Source: Bog-756 sp963753905
GTDB lineage: Bacteria > Actinomycetota > Acidimicrobiia > Acidimicrobiales > RAAP-2
Assembly: GCA_963753905.1 (NCBI GenBank)
Contig: CAVWDZ010000001.1
Coordinates: 372,001-436,000, forward strand
Direction: 5' to 3'
DNA: 64,000 bases
The notes below the pieces were generated by a model, which did not search any database, was not told where the DNA came from, and saw nothing but the letters and a program-made list of their open reading frames with translations. Shown here piece after piece: positions 44,336 through 52,325 of the stretch. Every line of letters starts with the position of its first letter. Positions within the stretch are counted from its first letter, which is position 1. Position numbers and translations under genes: made by a program.

Positions 44336-45225
44336 GAGTAGACCTCCTCCGGTCGCGGTTCGAAAACGTCAGCATCGGCAATACCCGGCAGGTGGGCCAG
44401 GGCCCGGTACTCCGAGGCCACGGCCACGTAGCGCGGCGTCTCCGCAACGACCGCTGGCTTGCAGGCGAAGGCGTCCCGCACCACCGACATTCCATTCGAC
44501 GTGGCGATCACCAAGGTGAAGAAGCCGTCGAGCTCCTTCATGATCCACCTGGTCGCCTCCTCGAGGTCGTCGCCTTCGTCGAGCCGCTCGGCGATCAGGC
44601 GGGCTGCGACTTCGGAGTCGTTGTCGGAGTCGAACTGGATACCTCGAGCCTGGAGGGCCCGACGCACCGTGGCGTAGTTGGAGAACGAGCCGTTGTGCAC
44701 GATGCACAGGTCTGACGCCGGGACGAACGGATGCGAGTGGAGGAGGGTGACAGCGGACTCGGTGGCCATACGGGTGTGGGCGAGGCCCAGATAGCCACTC
44801 CACCCGGCCAAACCCATCCGCCGGGCGGTCTCCTCGGGACGACCGGTGTCCTTGACCACTCTGACGAACGATCCCGTGGCGACGATTCGGGCTGCGGGCC
44901 ACCGCTCGGCCACGAAGGATTTGACTTCCCTGACCGAAGGCTTCGGTAGCTCCACCATTGCCCCGCTCGAGTGCGGTCGGGCTACGGCGCCGAATCGATC
45001 GACCAGCTCGGCGCAAAGCCCAGGCCAGTCAACCGATTCATCGCTCCCGAGGGAGATCCGTTGAACCTGGGCACACGCCGCAGACTCGTCCTGCTCCGAA
45101 TAGACGGCGATGCCCGAGGAGTCAGGTCCCCGGTCACTGAGGGCTGCGACCATCGGCTCCAGCAGAGCTCCTAGTGATGGTTCGAGTGCTCGGTCGTTGA
45201 TCAACAGGCCGACGACACCGCACAT
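44323..45225 (-). CDS. Class-II glutamine amidotransferase (GlxB/MgsA type)
   Basis: 300 residues, MCGVVGLLIND: the N-terminal nucleophile Cys2 follows the initiator Met. Other GATase-II motifs: LSDRGPDSSGIAVY, GLAHTRMATESAVTLLHSHPF, LCIVHNGSFSNY, FDSDNDSEVAARLI. Hydrolyses glutamine, or a gamma-glutamyl amide, and passes ammonia or amine to the FMN subunit. Confidence 0.92.
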   Translation of the reverse strand: MCGVVGLLINDRALEPSLGALLEPMVAALSDRGPDSSGIAVYSEQDESAACAQVQRISLGSDESVDWPGLCAELVDRFGAVARPHSSGAMVELPKPSVREVKSFVAERWPAARIVATGSFVRVVKDTGRPEETARRMGLAGWSGYLGLAHTRMATESAVTLLHSHPFVPASDLCIVHNGSFSNYATVRRALQARGIQFDSDNDSEVAARLIAERLDEGDDLEEATRWIMKELDGFFTLVIATSNGMSVVRDAFACKPAVVAETPRYVAVASEYRALAHLPGIADADVFEPRPEEVYSWTR

Positions 45226-45240
45226 ATCCGCGACCCGTTC

Positions 45241-45969
45241 TCAGGCGCCGGGCCGGACCGCATCCGGCGCGAGGCGGATGGACTGGTGTTGGAGCACGTC
45301 GTCGTAGAGGAGGAGGTCCTCGAAGAAGGCCCCGAACGCCCGTTCGGGGTGTCGGACCTGGATCTCCAAGACCCACAACAGGTCGGAGGGGGCGAAGTCC
45401 ACCTCGGCGAGGGTGCCGTCGTAGTGGGCACTGTGGGGGAACGACGAGAGCCGGTGACCGGCGAGATCGAGGTTGAGCACCCAATCCATGGACATCGCCT
45501 GCTCTTCGGCGAATCGGTAGAGCTCGGTCCCGGTCATTTCCTTGACCGCCCACTGCGAACGTACCTGTTCCCAAAGGAGCCGAACATCGGACTCCGCACG
45601 AGCCATGTCCGGGTCGTCCCCCACGACGTATGTGTCGCCGGCGTCTCCCTCGCAGCCGGCATGAATGGGGCCGATATCGATGAAGAAGATGTCGTCATCG
45701 CCCAGGACCACTCCGGGGATGGAGGCTTCCTCGAAGTTCTTGGTGGTATTGCTGCCGAACCGCACCAGCACCTTGTGCCAGCCTTTGCGGAGCCCATGGT
45801 CACTCAGGATCTCGCCCGCCATCACCCTCGCCCCGTCTTCCGAGAGCCCCGGCGCAATGTGATCGGCGATCTCCCACAGGGCCGCCCTGGTACGGTTTCG
45901 CACGTCGAGCAGTCGGCTCGGGGTGAAGGCCTCCCCGGTTCTCTCGAGTTGATCGCGGATGGCGGTCAT
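45241..45969 (-). CDS. M24-family metallopeptidase/aminohydrolase
   Basis: 242 residues from ATG 45969, overlapping the upstream stop (ATGA). Single pita-bread catalytic domain; metal ligands all present: FIDIGP (Asp), GDAGDTYVVG (Asp), LAGHRLSSFPHS (His), WVLEIQVRHP (Glu), FEDLLLYDD (Glu). Xaa-Pro peptidase or creatinase-like; without the N-terminal domain of creatinase it is more probably a small peptidase or amide-cleaving enzyme serving this pathway. Substrate unknown. Confidence 0.85.
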   Translation of the reverse strand: MTAIRDQLERTGEAFTPSRLLDVRNRTRAALWEIADHIAPGLSEDGARVMAGEILSDHGLRKGWHKVLVRFGSNTTKNFEEASIPGVVLGDDDIFFIDIGPIHAGCEGDAGDTYVVGDDPDMARAESDVRLLWEQVRSQWAVKEMTGTELYRFAEEQAMSMDWVLNLDLAGHRLSSFPHSAHYDGTLAEVDFAPSDLLWVLEIQVRHPERAFGAFFEDLLLYDDVLQHQSIRLAPDAVRPGA

Positions 45970-46628
45970 CGAGCGATGCCCAGCGGCCGCGTATAGGGCA
46001 CGGCATAGGCGGGCGCCATCCGTGGGCTGCGCAATTGCGGATCGGGGAGAGGGCCGTCGAAGACGGTCCGCATCGGTATGACGCCAGCCCATATGTCCAG
46101 TTGGTAGTCCTCGTCCTCGTCAATAGGCCACCCGGTCCGCACCTTGGCCGAGGCATCGACGATGGGCAGGGACAGAAGCATGGTGCTACGGAGCTCCTTC
46201 TCTGTCGGCTCCCGAGCGTCTGCGGTGCGACCGGGCACGATGTGGTTCACCAGCGCCTCGAGGCCATGGCGCTTCTCGTCCAGGTCCTTGACCTCGGTGG
46301 CATCGCCGATGAGAACGACGGAGCGATAATTGATGTCGGTGTTGTAGGTCGACCGGGCCACAACCAGCCCGTCGACCAGGGTTACCGTCATGCATATCTC
46401 CGTCGCTTCGGCGCGAGCGCTCCGGAACAGCCGGCTGGCTGCCGAACCGTGCAGGTAGACCACGTCGAGGTGCCGGCCATAGGCAAGGGGAATCACAACC
46501 GGATGCCCCTTGTCGGTCTGGAGGCCGACGTGACAGACGAAGCCCTCGTCCAAGATGGCGTCGATGGTGGCCCGGTCGTAGGCGGCTCGATGAGCGTACC
46601 GGTGGACCGTGACTCGTTCCGAGGGCAT
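45966..46628 (-). CDS. Pyridoxamine-5'-phosphate-oxidase-like flavoprotein
   Basis: 220 residues from ATG 46628, which has GTGGAG just before; the ATG at 46646 lies inside the operator-like site and has no ribosome-binding site. Split-barrel fold: AILDEGFVCHVGLQTDKGHPVVIPLAYGRHLDVVYLHGSAASRLFRSA. Family members bind FMN, F420 or heme; the cofactor here is not clear. First gene of the six-gene leftward operon. Confidence 0.82.
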   Translation of the reverse strand: MPSERVTVHRYAHRAAYDRATIDAILDEGFVCHVGLQTDKGHPVVIPLAYGRHLDVVYLHGSAASRLFRSARAEATEICMTVTLVDGLVVARSTYNTDINYRSVVLIGDATEVKDLDEKRHGLEALVNHIVPGRTADAREPTEKELRSTMLLSLPIVDASAKVRTGWPIDEDEDYQLDIWAGVIPMRTVFDGPLPDPQLRSPRMAPAYAVPYTRPLGIAR

Positions 46629-46640
46629 CGTCTCCACTGG

Positions 46641-46824
46641 AAACATTGTTGCATGAAGTGAAACGGCTTGGGTTTCCTATGTGTTAAGCCTCGGGATGGC
46701 CGCGGGCGACCCAACCGGAGGGCCGGCGACAGCCGACTCGGGGGCCGGCTCCAGTTCACGGCGAGGCAACACTTCGTAACAGAGCGGAAACCCAAACCTG
46801 TTTCCTCTAGGGCAACATTGTTGC
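46641..46824. promoter_or_regulatory. Divergent control region of the amine operon and glutamine synthetase
   Basis: Two operator-like sites: 46641-46666 (AACATTGTTG...AA-TGAAAC-G, as at 39632) and 46812-46824 (GCAACATTGTTGC, perfect palindrome). Between them is a 10-bp inverted repeat TTGGGTTTCC (46668) / GGAAACCCAA (46786). The near-symmetric layout suggests coordinated control of both directions, probably by the XRE-cupin protein. Confidence 0.6.
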
Positions 46825-46880
46825 AAGATGACTCACGACCCGTTCCGAGGAGAAGCGAGCGACGCGAACCCGGGAGCGCT

Positions 46881-48293
46881 ATGTCTGTGCCCTCGAACAT
46901 GACCCAGGTCGAGCGCTCTGCATCAGGAGCCAGGGTCATCGTCGACCGCGACGATTTCGAACGATCGTTGGCCGACGACGACATCGAATTCCTCTTCGCC
47001 ATGTTCGTGGATCTCCACGGAAAGCCCTGCGCCAAGCTGGTGCCGGTTACAGCGCTCGATCAGCTCCTGTTGGAGGGCGCGGGATTTGCCGGATTCGCCG
47101 CCGGCCCGATGGGCCACACCCAGAGGTCGCCGGACCTGATGGCGATACCGGACATCACCTCGTACACGCCGGCTCCCTGGCAGAAAGGTCTAGGCATCAT
47201 CCAGTGCGACCCTACCTGTGAGGGGGAGCTATGGCCGTATGCGCCGCGGGTCATCCTGCGCCGCCTCCTCGACCGCCTGGGCGAAGCCGAGCTCTCCATG
47301 CGTGCCGGGGGAGAGGTCGAGTACTTCCTGGTACGCCAGGCCCCCGACGGCTCACTGGAGGTGGCCGACGCGCGGGATCGGTCAGCGCTTCCCTGCTACG
47401 ACGCCCGGTCGCTGACACGGATGTATGGCCATTTGACCTCGGTGGCCCGCATGCAGAACGAGCTCGGCTGGTCCAACTACGCCAGCGACCACGAGGACGC
47501 CAACGGCCAGTTCGAACAGAACTTCTCGTATGCCGACCCGATGATCACCGCCGACCGGATCGTGGTCCTCCGCTACATGGTGCACACCCTTGCCGCCGAC
47601 GCTGGAATGCTCGCCACCTTCATGCCGAAGCCCTTCCAGCAGCTGACCGGGAGTGGGCTCCATATGCACACCAGCCTCTGGGACCGGTCGGGGACCTCCG
47701 AGCTGTTCCCCGATCGGACCGACGAGCGCGGCCTCGGTCTCTCTCAGCTCGCCTATCACTACATCGGCGGGCTGCTGGCTCACGCACAGGCGATGACCGC
47801 GTTGACCTGCCCCACCGTCAACTCCTACAAGCGGCTCGGAGCCGGCGCACCCAACTCGGGAGCGTCGTGGTCACCGTCCTATGCCACCTACGGCGGCAAC
47901 GACCGGTCGGTGATGCTCCGGGTCCCTGCATCCAATCGGGTGGAGAACCGGTGCATCGACGGGGCCGCCAACCCCTACATCGCCCTCAGCGCGCAGATCG
48001 CCGCCGGTTTGGACGGCATCAACAGGCGGATCGACCCCGGCGAGCCCACCACCGCAGACCTCCTCACCATCTCCGCGGAGCAGGCTGCCGAGTTGGGGCT
48101 CGAGATGCTGCCCGCCACCCTCCCCGAGGCGCTCGACCGCCTCGATGGGGACTCGATCCTCCGTGAGGGACTGGGAAAGACCCCCGACGGTGACTACGTC
48201 GACTACTTCATCGATGTCAAGCGCGCCGAGTTCCGTCGATACCACTCGATGGTGTCGTCGTGGGAGATCGACAACTACCTGAGCCTGTTCTGA
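46881..48293 (+). CDS. Type III/GlnT-like glutamine synthetase or gamma-glutamyl-amine ligase
   Basis: 470 residues from ATG 46881 (CGGGAG before it). Glutamine-synthetase beta-grasp start (DDDIEFLFAMFVDLHGKPCAKLVP), then catalytic motifs GGEVEYFLV, SDHEDANGQFEQNF, GSGLHMHTSLW, SYKRLGAGAPNSGASWSPSYATYGGNDRS and NRVENRCIDGAANPY. The GlnT branch includes gamma-glutamylmethylamide and other glutamyl-amine ligases; with the MgsABC-like genes beside it, glutamylation of an amine is the best guess. Confidence 0.9.
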   Translation: MSVPSNMTQVERSASGARVIVDRDDFERSLADDDIEFLFAMFVDLHGKPCAKLVPVTALDQLLLEGAGFAGFAAGPMGHTQRSPDLMAIPDITSYTPAPWQKGLGIIQCDPTCEGELWPYAPRVILRRLLDRLGEAELSMRAGGEVEYFLVRQAPDGSLEVADARDRSALPCYDARSLTRMYGHLTSVARMQNELGWSNYASDHEDANGQFEQNFSYADPMITADRIVVLRYMVHTLAADAGMLATFMPKPFQQLTGSGLHMHTSLWDRSGTSELFPDRTDERGLGLSQLAYHYIGGLLAHAQAMTALTCPTVNSYKRLGAGAPNSGASWSPSYATYGGNDRSVMLRVPASNRVENRCIDGAANPYIALSAQIAAGLDGINRRIDPGEPTTADLLTISAEQAAELGLEMLPATLPEALDRLDGDSILREGLGKTPDGDYVDYFIDVKRAEFRRYHSMVSSWEIDNYLSLF

Positions 48294-48321
48294 ACCGCCC
48301 GACCCAGCAAGGAGCAGCGAC

Positions 48322-49935
48322 ATGAGCATAGAGACCACAGGGGCAACGCCCGAGGTCGCAACCTCTCTTCACCGGGGGACCAACTGGTGGGGGGCGTTCG
48401 TGATCGGCCTGGCCGGGATCATCCTGGTCACTGGCATCGTGCCCTTCGCGGTGCAGGCCATGGGGGCAGCCGCCATCCCCGCCATCGTCATCGTTTCGGT
48501 GATCGGATTGGCCGTCTGCCTGTGCATGGGCGAACTGGCCGCCATGTGGCCGCACCGCACCGGAGGGACGCCCTCGTATGCCTATGAGAGTTTCCGGCCC
48601 TTGGGCGAGTCCACAGCGCGTCACATCGGGGGCCTGTCCGGTTGGAGCTACTGGCTCGGATGGTTTCCGGTGGCGCCGATCAACATGATCCTGGCCGCCA
48701 GCTACATTGCGGTCCTGTTCCACGTGCCCCTGGGCAAGCTGGTCGACCCCCTAGGCAGCCTTGGGACACCGGTGGGCATCGGCGTACTGATCATCACCAT
48801 GATCGGGCTGGTGGCTTTGTTCATCCCCTGCTACCTCGGGATACGCCTCGGCGCGGGCTTCGCCACCCTCCTCGGCGTGGTCTCCATGGTCCCACTCACC
48901 CTGCTGATCATGCTGCCGATTTTCAAGCCCAGCACCTTCCACTGGTCCAACGTCTCGGGCTTCCACTTCGCCGATCCGAAGACGGCCAGCACCTCCTTCT
49001 TCCTGGCATGGCTCTTCGTCATCTCGTGGAACGGCATCGGCGTGGAGGCCGCCGCCTGCTACGTGGCCGAATGCCGCGACCCGAGTCGGGACGCCAAACT
49101 CGCTCTGACGGCTGAGGGACTCTACGGACTGTTCATCTACGCGGCCACCGCCATCGTGTTCGTGGCCGTGCTGGGGGCATCCCTCAAGACCTCCGATCCG
49201 TTGACGCTCTACACGAGCTTCGCCGACCACATCTTCGGAAACGCCGGCTGGGTCCAGTACTTAATCGGAATCCCGCTCATCTTCGCCCTGATGCTGTCTG
49301 TGTTGAATGCCATCATGGGCGTGGCCCGTTCGTTGTTCCAGGCATCGGAGGACCGGCTGATCCCCAAGTTCTTCGCCCACAAGAACAAGCACCATGCCCC
49401 GGATCGGGCCATGTTCTTCAATCTGGTCGCTGCGATGGTCGTGGCCCTGTTCGGATCCCCTGTTCGCATCTACATCTTCTCCAACGTCGGCTATCTCATC
49501 GCGATCATCGCAGCGCTCTACGGGTATTTCTTCGTCCGCCAGTTCCGTAAGGATCAGATCAGCCCGTTCCGCCTGCCCGGCTTCTTCCGCTGGATCGCCC
49601 TGGCCATGGGTCTCGGCCTCACCTACGTCTACTTCGCCGGCGGCTGGAACTCGCCGAACATCGTCGTCGGTGCGGGCGAAGGCCATACCCTCTATCTCCT
49701 CGGCTTCGTCATCGTGGCCGCCTACGTGCCGCTGCACCTCTGGCGCAGGATGACCGACCGGCGTGACGGACTGCCGCCTCTGGGCAGCCTGCCCATCGTG
49801 GTGGGGTCACCCGGAGGCATCGACCTCGACGATATGAAGGAGCCCCACCTGCTGGACCCGGCCCACATGGACGCCATCGACAAGGAGGCCGCCGGGATCG
49901 GCCAGGCCCCGGGCAAGGCCGCCGATGCGGGCTGA
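48322..49935 (+). CDS. APC-family amino acid/amine permease
   Basis: 537 residues, about 12 transmembrane helices. Opening SLHRGTNWWGAFVIGLAGIILVTGIVPFAVQAMG and GEL-AAMWPHRTGGTPSYAYE are the APC signature for substrate-binding helix 1 and the following loop. Only 28 bp after the glutamine synthetase, so same operon; it probably imports the amine substrate. Confidence 0.9.
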   Translation: MSIETTGATPEVATSLHRGTNWWGAFVIGLAGIILVTGIVPFAVQAMGAAAIPAIVIVSVIGLAVCLCMGELAAMWPHRTGGTPSYAYESFRPLGESTARHIGGLSGWSYWLGWFPVAPINMILAASYIAVLFHVPLGKLVDPLGSLGTPVGIGVLIITMIGLVALFIPCYLGIRLGAGFATLLGVVSMVPLTLLIMLPIFKPSTFHWSNVSGFHFADPKTASTSFFLAWLFVISWNGIGVEAAACYVAECRDPSRDAKLALTAEGLYGLFIYAATAIVFVAVLGASLKTSDPLTLYTSFADHIFGNAGWVQYLIGIPLIFALMLSVLNAIMGVARSLFQASEDRLIPKFFAHKNKHHAPDRAMFFNLVAAMVVALFGSPVRIYIFSNVGYLIAIIAALYGYFFVRQFRKDQISPFRLPGFFRWIALAMGLGLTYVYFAGGWNSPNIVVGAGEGHTLYLLGFVIVAAYVPLHLWRRMTDRRDGLPPLGSLPIVVGSPGGIDLDDMKEPHLLDPAHMDAIDKEAAGIGQAPGKAADAG

Positions 49936-50464
49936 GGCAGCGTCGAGGGCTCCGGCGGGACCGGTCGTGGAGGATCCGGTCCCGAAGGTCTCCAGGGCCA
50001 GGTCCGGAAAGGGCAAGTGGGACAGGCAACCATCGCAGCCGTCTGCCGTTCTCATCGCCACTGTCGGCATCCCTATCCCGCCGGAAGTGATCCGCCGTGC
50101 AGTCAAGTTGAGCGAAGGCCGTTCGGTGGCGATCGTCAGTATCGCCAGAATCTACGGATCGTCCTTCGGATTGCCCAACCCGGGGCTCTTGCCGACCCGA
50201 ACGGAGATGGAAGAGCAACTAGCCCTGGTGAACAAGGCCATCGACCGACTCGAGCGGGCAGGCACCGAAGCCTGGGGCCAGGTCGCCACCACGCGGCGCT
50301 TTGCCAAGGCCATCGCCCAGGCGGCCCGGGCTCGAGGGGTCAGTCACGTGCTGGTCGTGACGTCGGGGATGGCCCGGTGGAGGCAGCTCATCGAAGGCGA
50401 CGTTGCCCGCGACGTTCGACGTCGAATCGGCAAAGACGTCGAGGTCGAGGGCATCGCCGTCTGA
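49925..50464 (+). CDS. Usp-like protein
   Basis: 179 residues overlapping the permease end by 11 bp. After a 40-residue basic, Pro-rich lead, AVLIATVGIPIPPEVIRRAVKLSEGRSVAIVSIARIYGS matches UspA-type alpha/beta folds; the closing GVSHVLVVTSGMARWRQLIEGDVARDVRRRI lacks the usual ATP glycines. Such proteins often accompany APC permeases in this context. Confidence 0.7.
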   Translation: MRAEAASRAPAGPVVEDPVPKVSRARSGKGKWDRQPSQPSAVLIATVGIPIPPEVIRRAVKLSEGRSVAIVSIARIYGSSFGLPNPGLLPTRTEMEEQLALVNKAIDRLERAGTEAWGQVATTRRFAKAIAQAARARGVSHVLVVTSGMARWRQLIEGDVARDVRRRIGKDVEVEGIAV

Positions 50465-50547
50465 AGGACGGCATCGCAGGTTGTCACTGCTCAGCGGAAC
50501 CGTTGCGCGGAACGAGTGACCTCATTGAAAGGAATCAGGGCAAGTCC

Positions 50548-51021
50548 ATGGCCATCTACCTCAGCATGCAGCGCGTTCGGTTCTCGAGTCCGGACGACTA
50601 CGAGAAGTTCCAGTTGGTGTTCGGCAACGTCCGCCATCACCTGATGTCCAAGCCGGGCTTCCTCCACCTCACATGGTGGACCCACCCCGACGACCCCAAT
50701 TGGTTCAACGAGGTGAGTATGTGGGCCAGCAAAGAGGCGCTCAATGACTGGCACATGGACACCTACCACAAGCACGCCAAAGAGTGGGCGTCCAACGGTG
50801 CCATCATGGAGGACATCATCACCAACTTCGAACTCGTTGGAACAAGATTGCTGCGTATCTGCCCGACCTGCGGGACCCTCCAGGACAAACCGTACGAACT
50901 GGCACAAGAGCAACAAGTCCTGCGCGAGGGTTGCCCTCAATGTGGCTTTGTCTTTCCCGTTGCTGAGGAAACAGCCACGAGCACTGCAGTGTTCAAGGAC
51001 CTCGTCACTCCGGCTGGGTAG
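50548..51021 (+). CDS. ABM (monooxygenase-like) domain fused to a zinc ribbon
   Basis: 157 residues. Residues 1-90 form an ABM/heme-degrading-like ferredoxin fold (IYLSMQRVRFSSPDDYEKFQLVFGNVRHHLMSKPGFLHLTWWTHPDD). Residues 105-140 carry CPTC-x23-27-CPQC, a rubredoxin/zinc-ribbon-like metal site. I do not recognise a named family with this combination. It lies after the Usp-like gene on the same strand with AAAGGA upstream, and may be the last gene of the rightward amine operon. Confidence 0.68.
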   Translation: MAIYLSMQRVRFSSPDDYEKFQLVFGNVRHHLMSKPGFLHLTWWTHPDDPNWFNEVSMWASKEALNDWHMDTYHKHAKEWASNGAIMEDIITNFELVGTRLLRICPTCGTLQDKPYELAQEQQVLREGCPQCGFVFPVAEETATSTAVFKDLVTPAG

Positions 51022-51353
51022 GCCAACAAGATCGAAAAGATCGCCCTCCGGGGGCACCAGGCCCCAACGTACGGAACCAGTCGCCTCGCCATTGGTCGCG
51101 CTCGAAATACTGAAGGCTGTCGTCTTATCCGCGGATGCATCGGCTCGGCGGAGTGATCCGTCAGTACCGCCTGGGCGCTCGATGTGGATGATGTTGCCAC
51201 TGACAGGGGCTTCGGCCGTCCCCATTGCCATGGCAACGTAAGGGTCTGGTCACTTCACAGACAACCGAGTCTCTACGAAACCCAGGCCGATTCAATCGAC
51301 TGCGAACAGATAGTTCTCGGAAACACACTTCCTTTCGTCATTGTCCCGGATTC
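51022..51353. other. Intergenic region without a recognisable gene
   Basis: 330 bp between the ABM/zinc-ribbon gene and the converging DksA/TraR gene. Short frames are present but lack motifs and good starts. No strong repeat or hairpin was noticed. Confidence 0.5.
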
Positions 51354-51791
51354 TCAGAGGGCAGGTCGTCGAACGACGGCACATTCGACGCAGGTCCGAC
51401 AAGCGGGGAGAGTCTCGAGGCGCTCTTTTGGAATAGCCCTACGGCATGTTTCACAGATTGAGTAGTTGCCAGCGTCGAGTCTCACAAAGGCTTCGTTCAA
51501 GTCGCCCAAGTGTGAGTTGGTATCAGCTAGCAATGTGGTCACCCGTGCTCGCTCGAACGCAATGGTCGGTCCCTCAGGATCGTGCTCGTCATCGCCGTTG
51601 GCATCCACGGCATCCGCAATGATTCCATTGAGTTCGGCATGCAATGATTGGAGCCGTGCCAGGGCTGTTACCCTCTCCCCTTCCAGAGCGTTACGGATGA
51701 TCGACTCAGCGGCCCTCGGTAGGTGCCGATCTCGACTCCTTCGGCGATCGGGGTCAACCCATTCATGAGTACTGGGCAAGTCAGGTCTCAT
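51354..51791 (-). CDS. DksA/TraR-family C4 zinc-finger protein
   Basis: 145 residues. Two-helix coiled-coil region (RARVTTLLADTNSHLGDLNEAFVRLDAGNYSICETCRRAIPKERLETLPACRTCVEC) with the four Cys of the dksA/traR finger (C-x2-C...C-x2-C). The family binds RNA polymerase or acts in stress control. No operon partner. Confidence 0.85.
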   Translation of the reverse strand: MRPDLPSTHEWVDPDRRRSRDRHLPRAAESIIRNALEGERVTALARLQSLHAELNGIIADAVDANGDDEHDPEGPTIAFERARVTTLLADTNSHLGDLNEAFVRLDAGNYSICETCRRAIPKERLETLPACRTCVECAVVRRPAL

Positions 51792-51925
51792 GTGCCAGCG
51801 ACCTTAGCTGGGCCCCCAACGCGTGGTTGGCAACCGCTCTGGAGACCATGACAGTCGGGCGAAACCCTGAGTGCTCCGCAGGTCGAGCCACACTTGCCAC
51901 CCTACTGAGGAGCAGTCCGTATCCA

Positions 51926-52161
51926 GGGGTTCGAACATCGCCGTTTGCCTCGGTTAGCGATGAGGCCAGGAGATGCATACCTACCAGGGAAAACGTTGTA
52001 ATTCTCACAACGAGTGGAGGTTATGGGACTCGGGTTCGAACCCCTCTTGGCCCGCTGACCTGGGGAAATGCGGCAAGAAAGCCTGACACGGAGTGAATTC
52101 GGGCACCTGATCGTCCGCCGAGAGGGCGGCTCAGCAAGTGATGGGACTATATCCGAACCCC
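51926..52161 (+). repeat. Dispersed terminal-inverted-repeat element, copy F (long form)
   Basis: GGGGTTCGAACAT at the left, ATCCGAACCCC at the right. Internal copy of the terminus (GGTTCGAACCCCTC, about 52033) marks the junction to a second module starting TTGGCCCGCTGACCTGGGG, nearly the same as in copy A. It fills the gap between the DksA/TraR gene and the RDD gene; the rest of 51792-52325 has no visible gene. Confidence 0.82.
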
Positions 52162-52325
52162 TGCTGGAGCCCCGAGGAGACGGACCGCGCGGTACCGACT
52201 CGCCGACCACTGTCGGCAAGTTCGTGGTGGAGCACGCCTTCCTGCTCTGAACGGTTCATCCAACCGATGATGCCTATCCTGCCGGACGCTCACCAGCCAG
52301 CGGAGCCCACCCCTTTGGGCTGGAC

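Noticed and set aside
5496..52161. attC/integron or CRISPR reading of the repeats
   Set aside because: No integrase, no cassette-like spacing, no regular spacers; the copies are kilobases apart.
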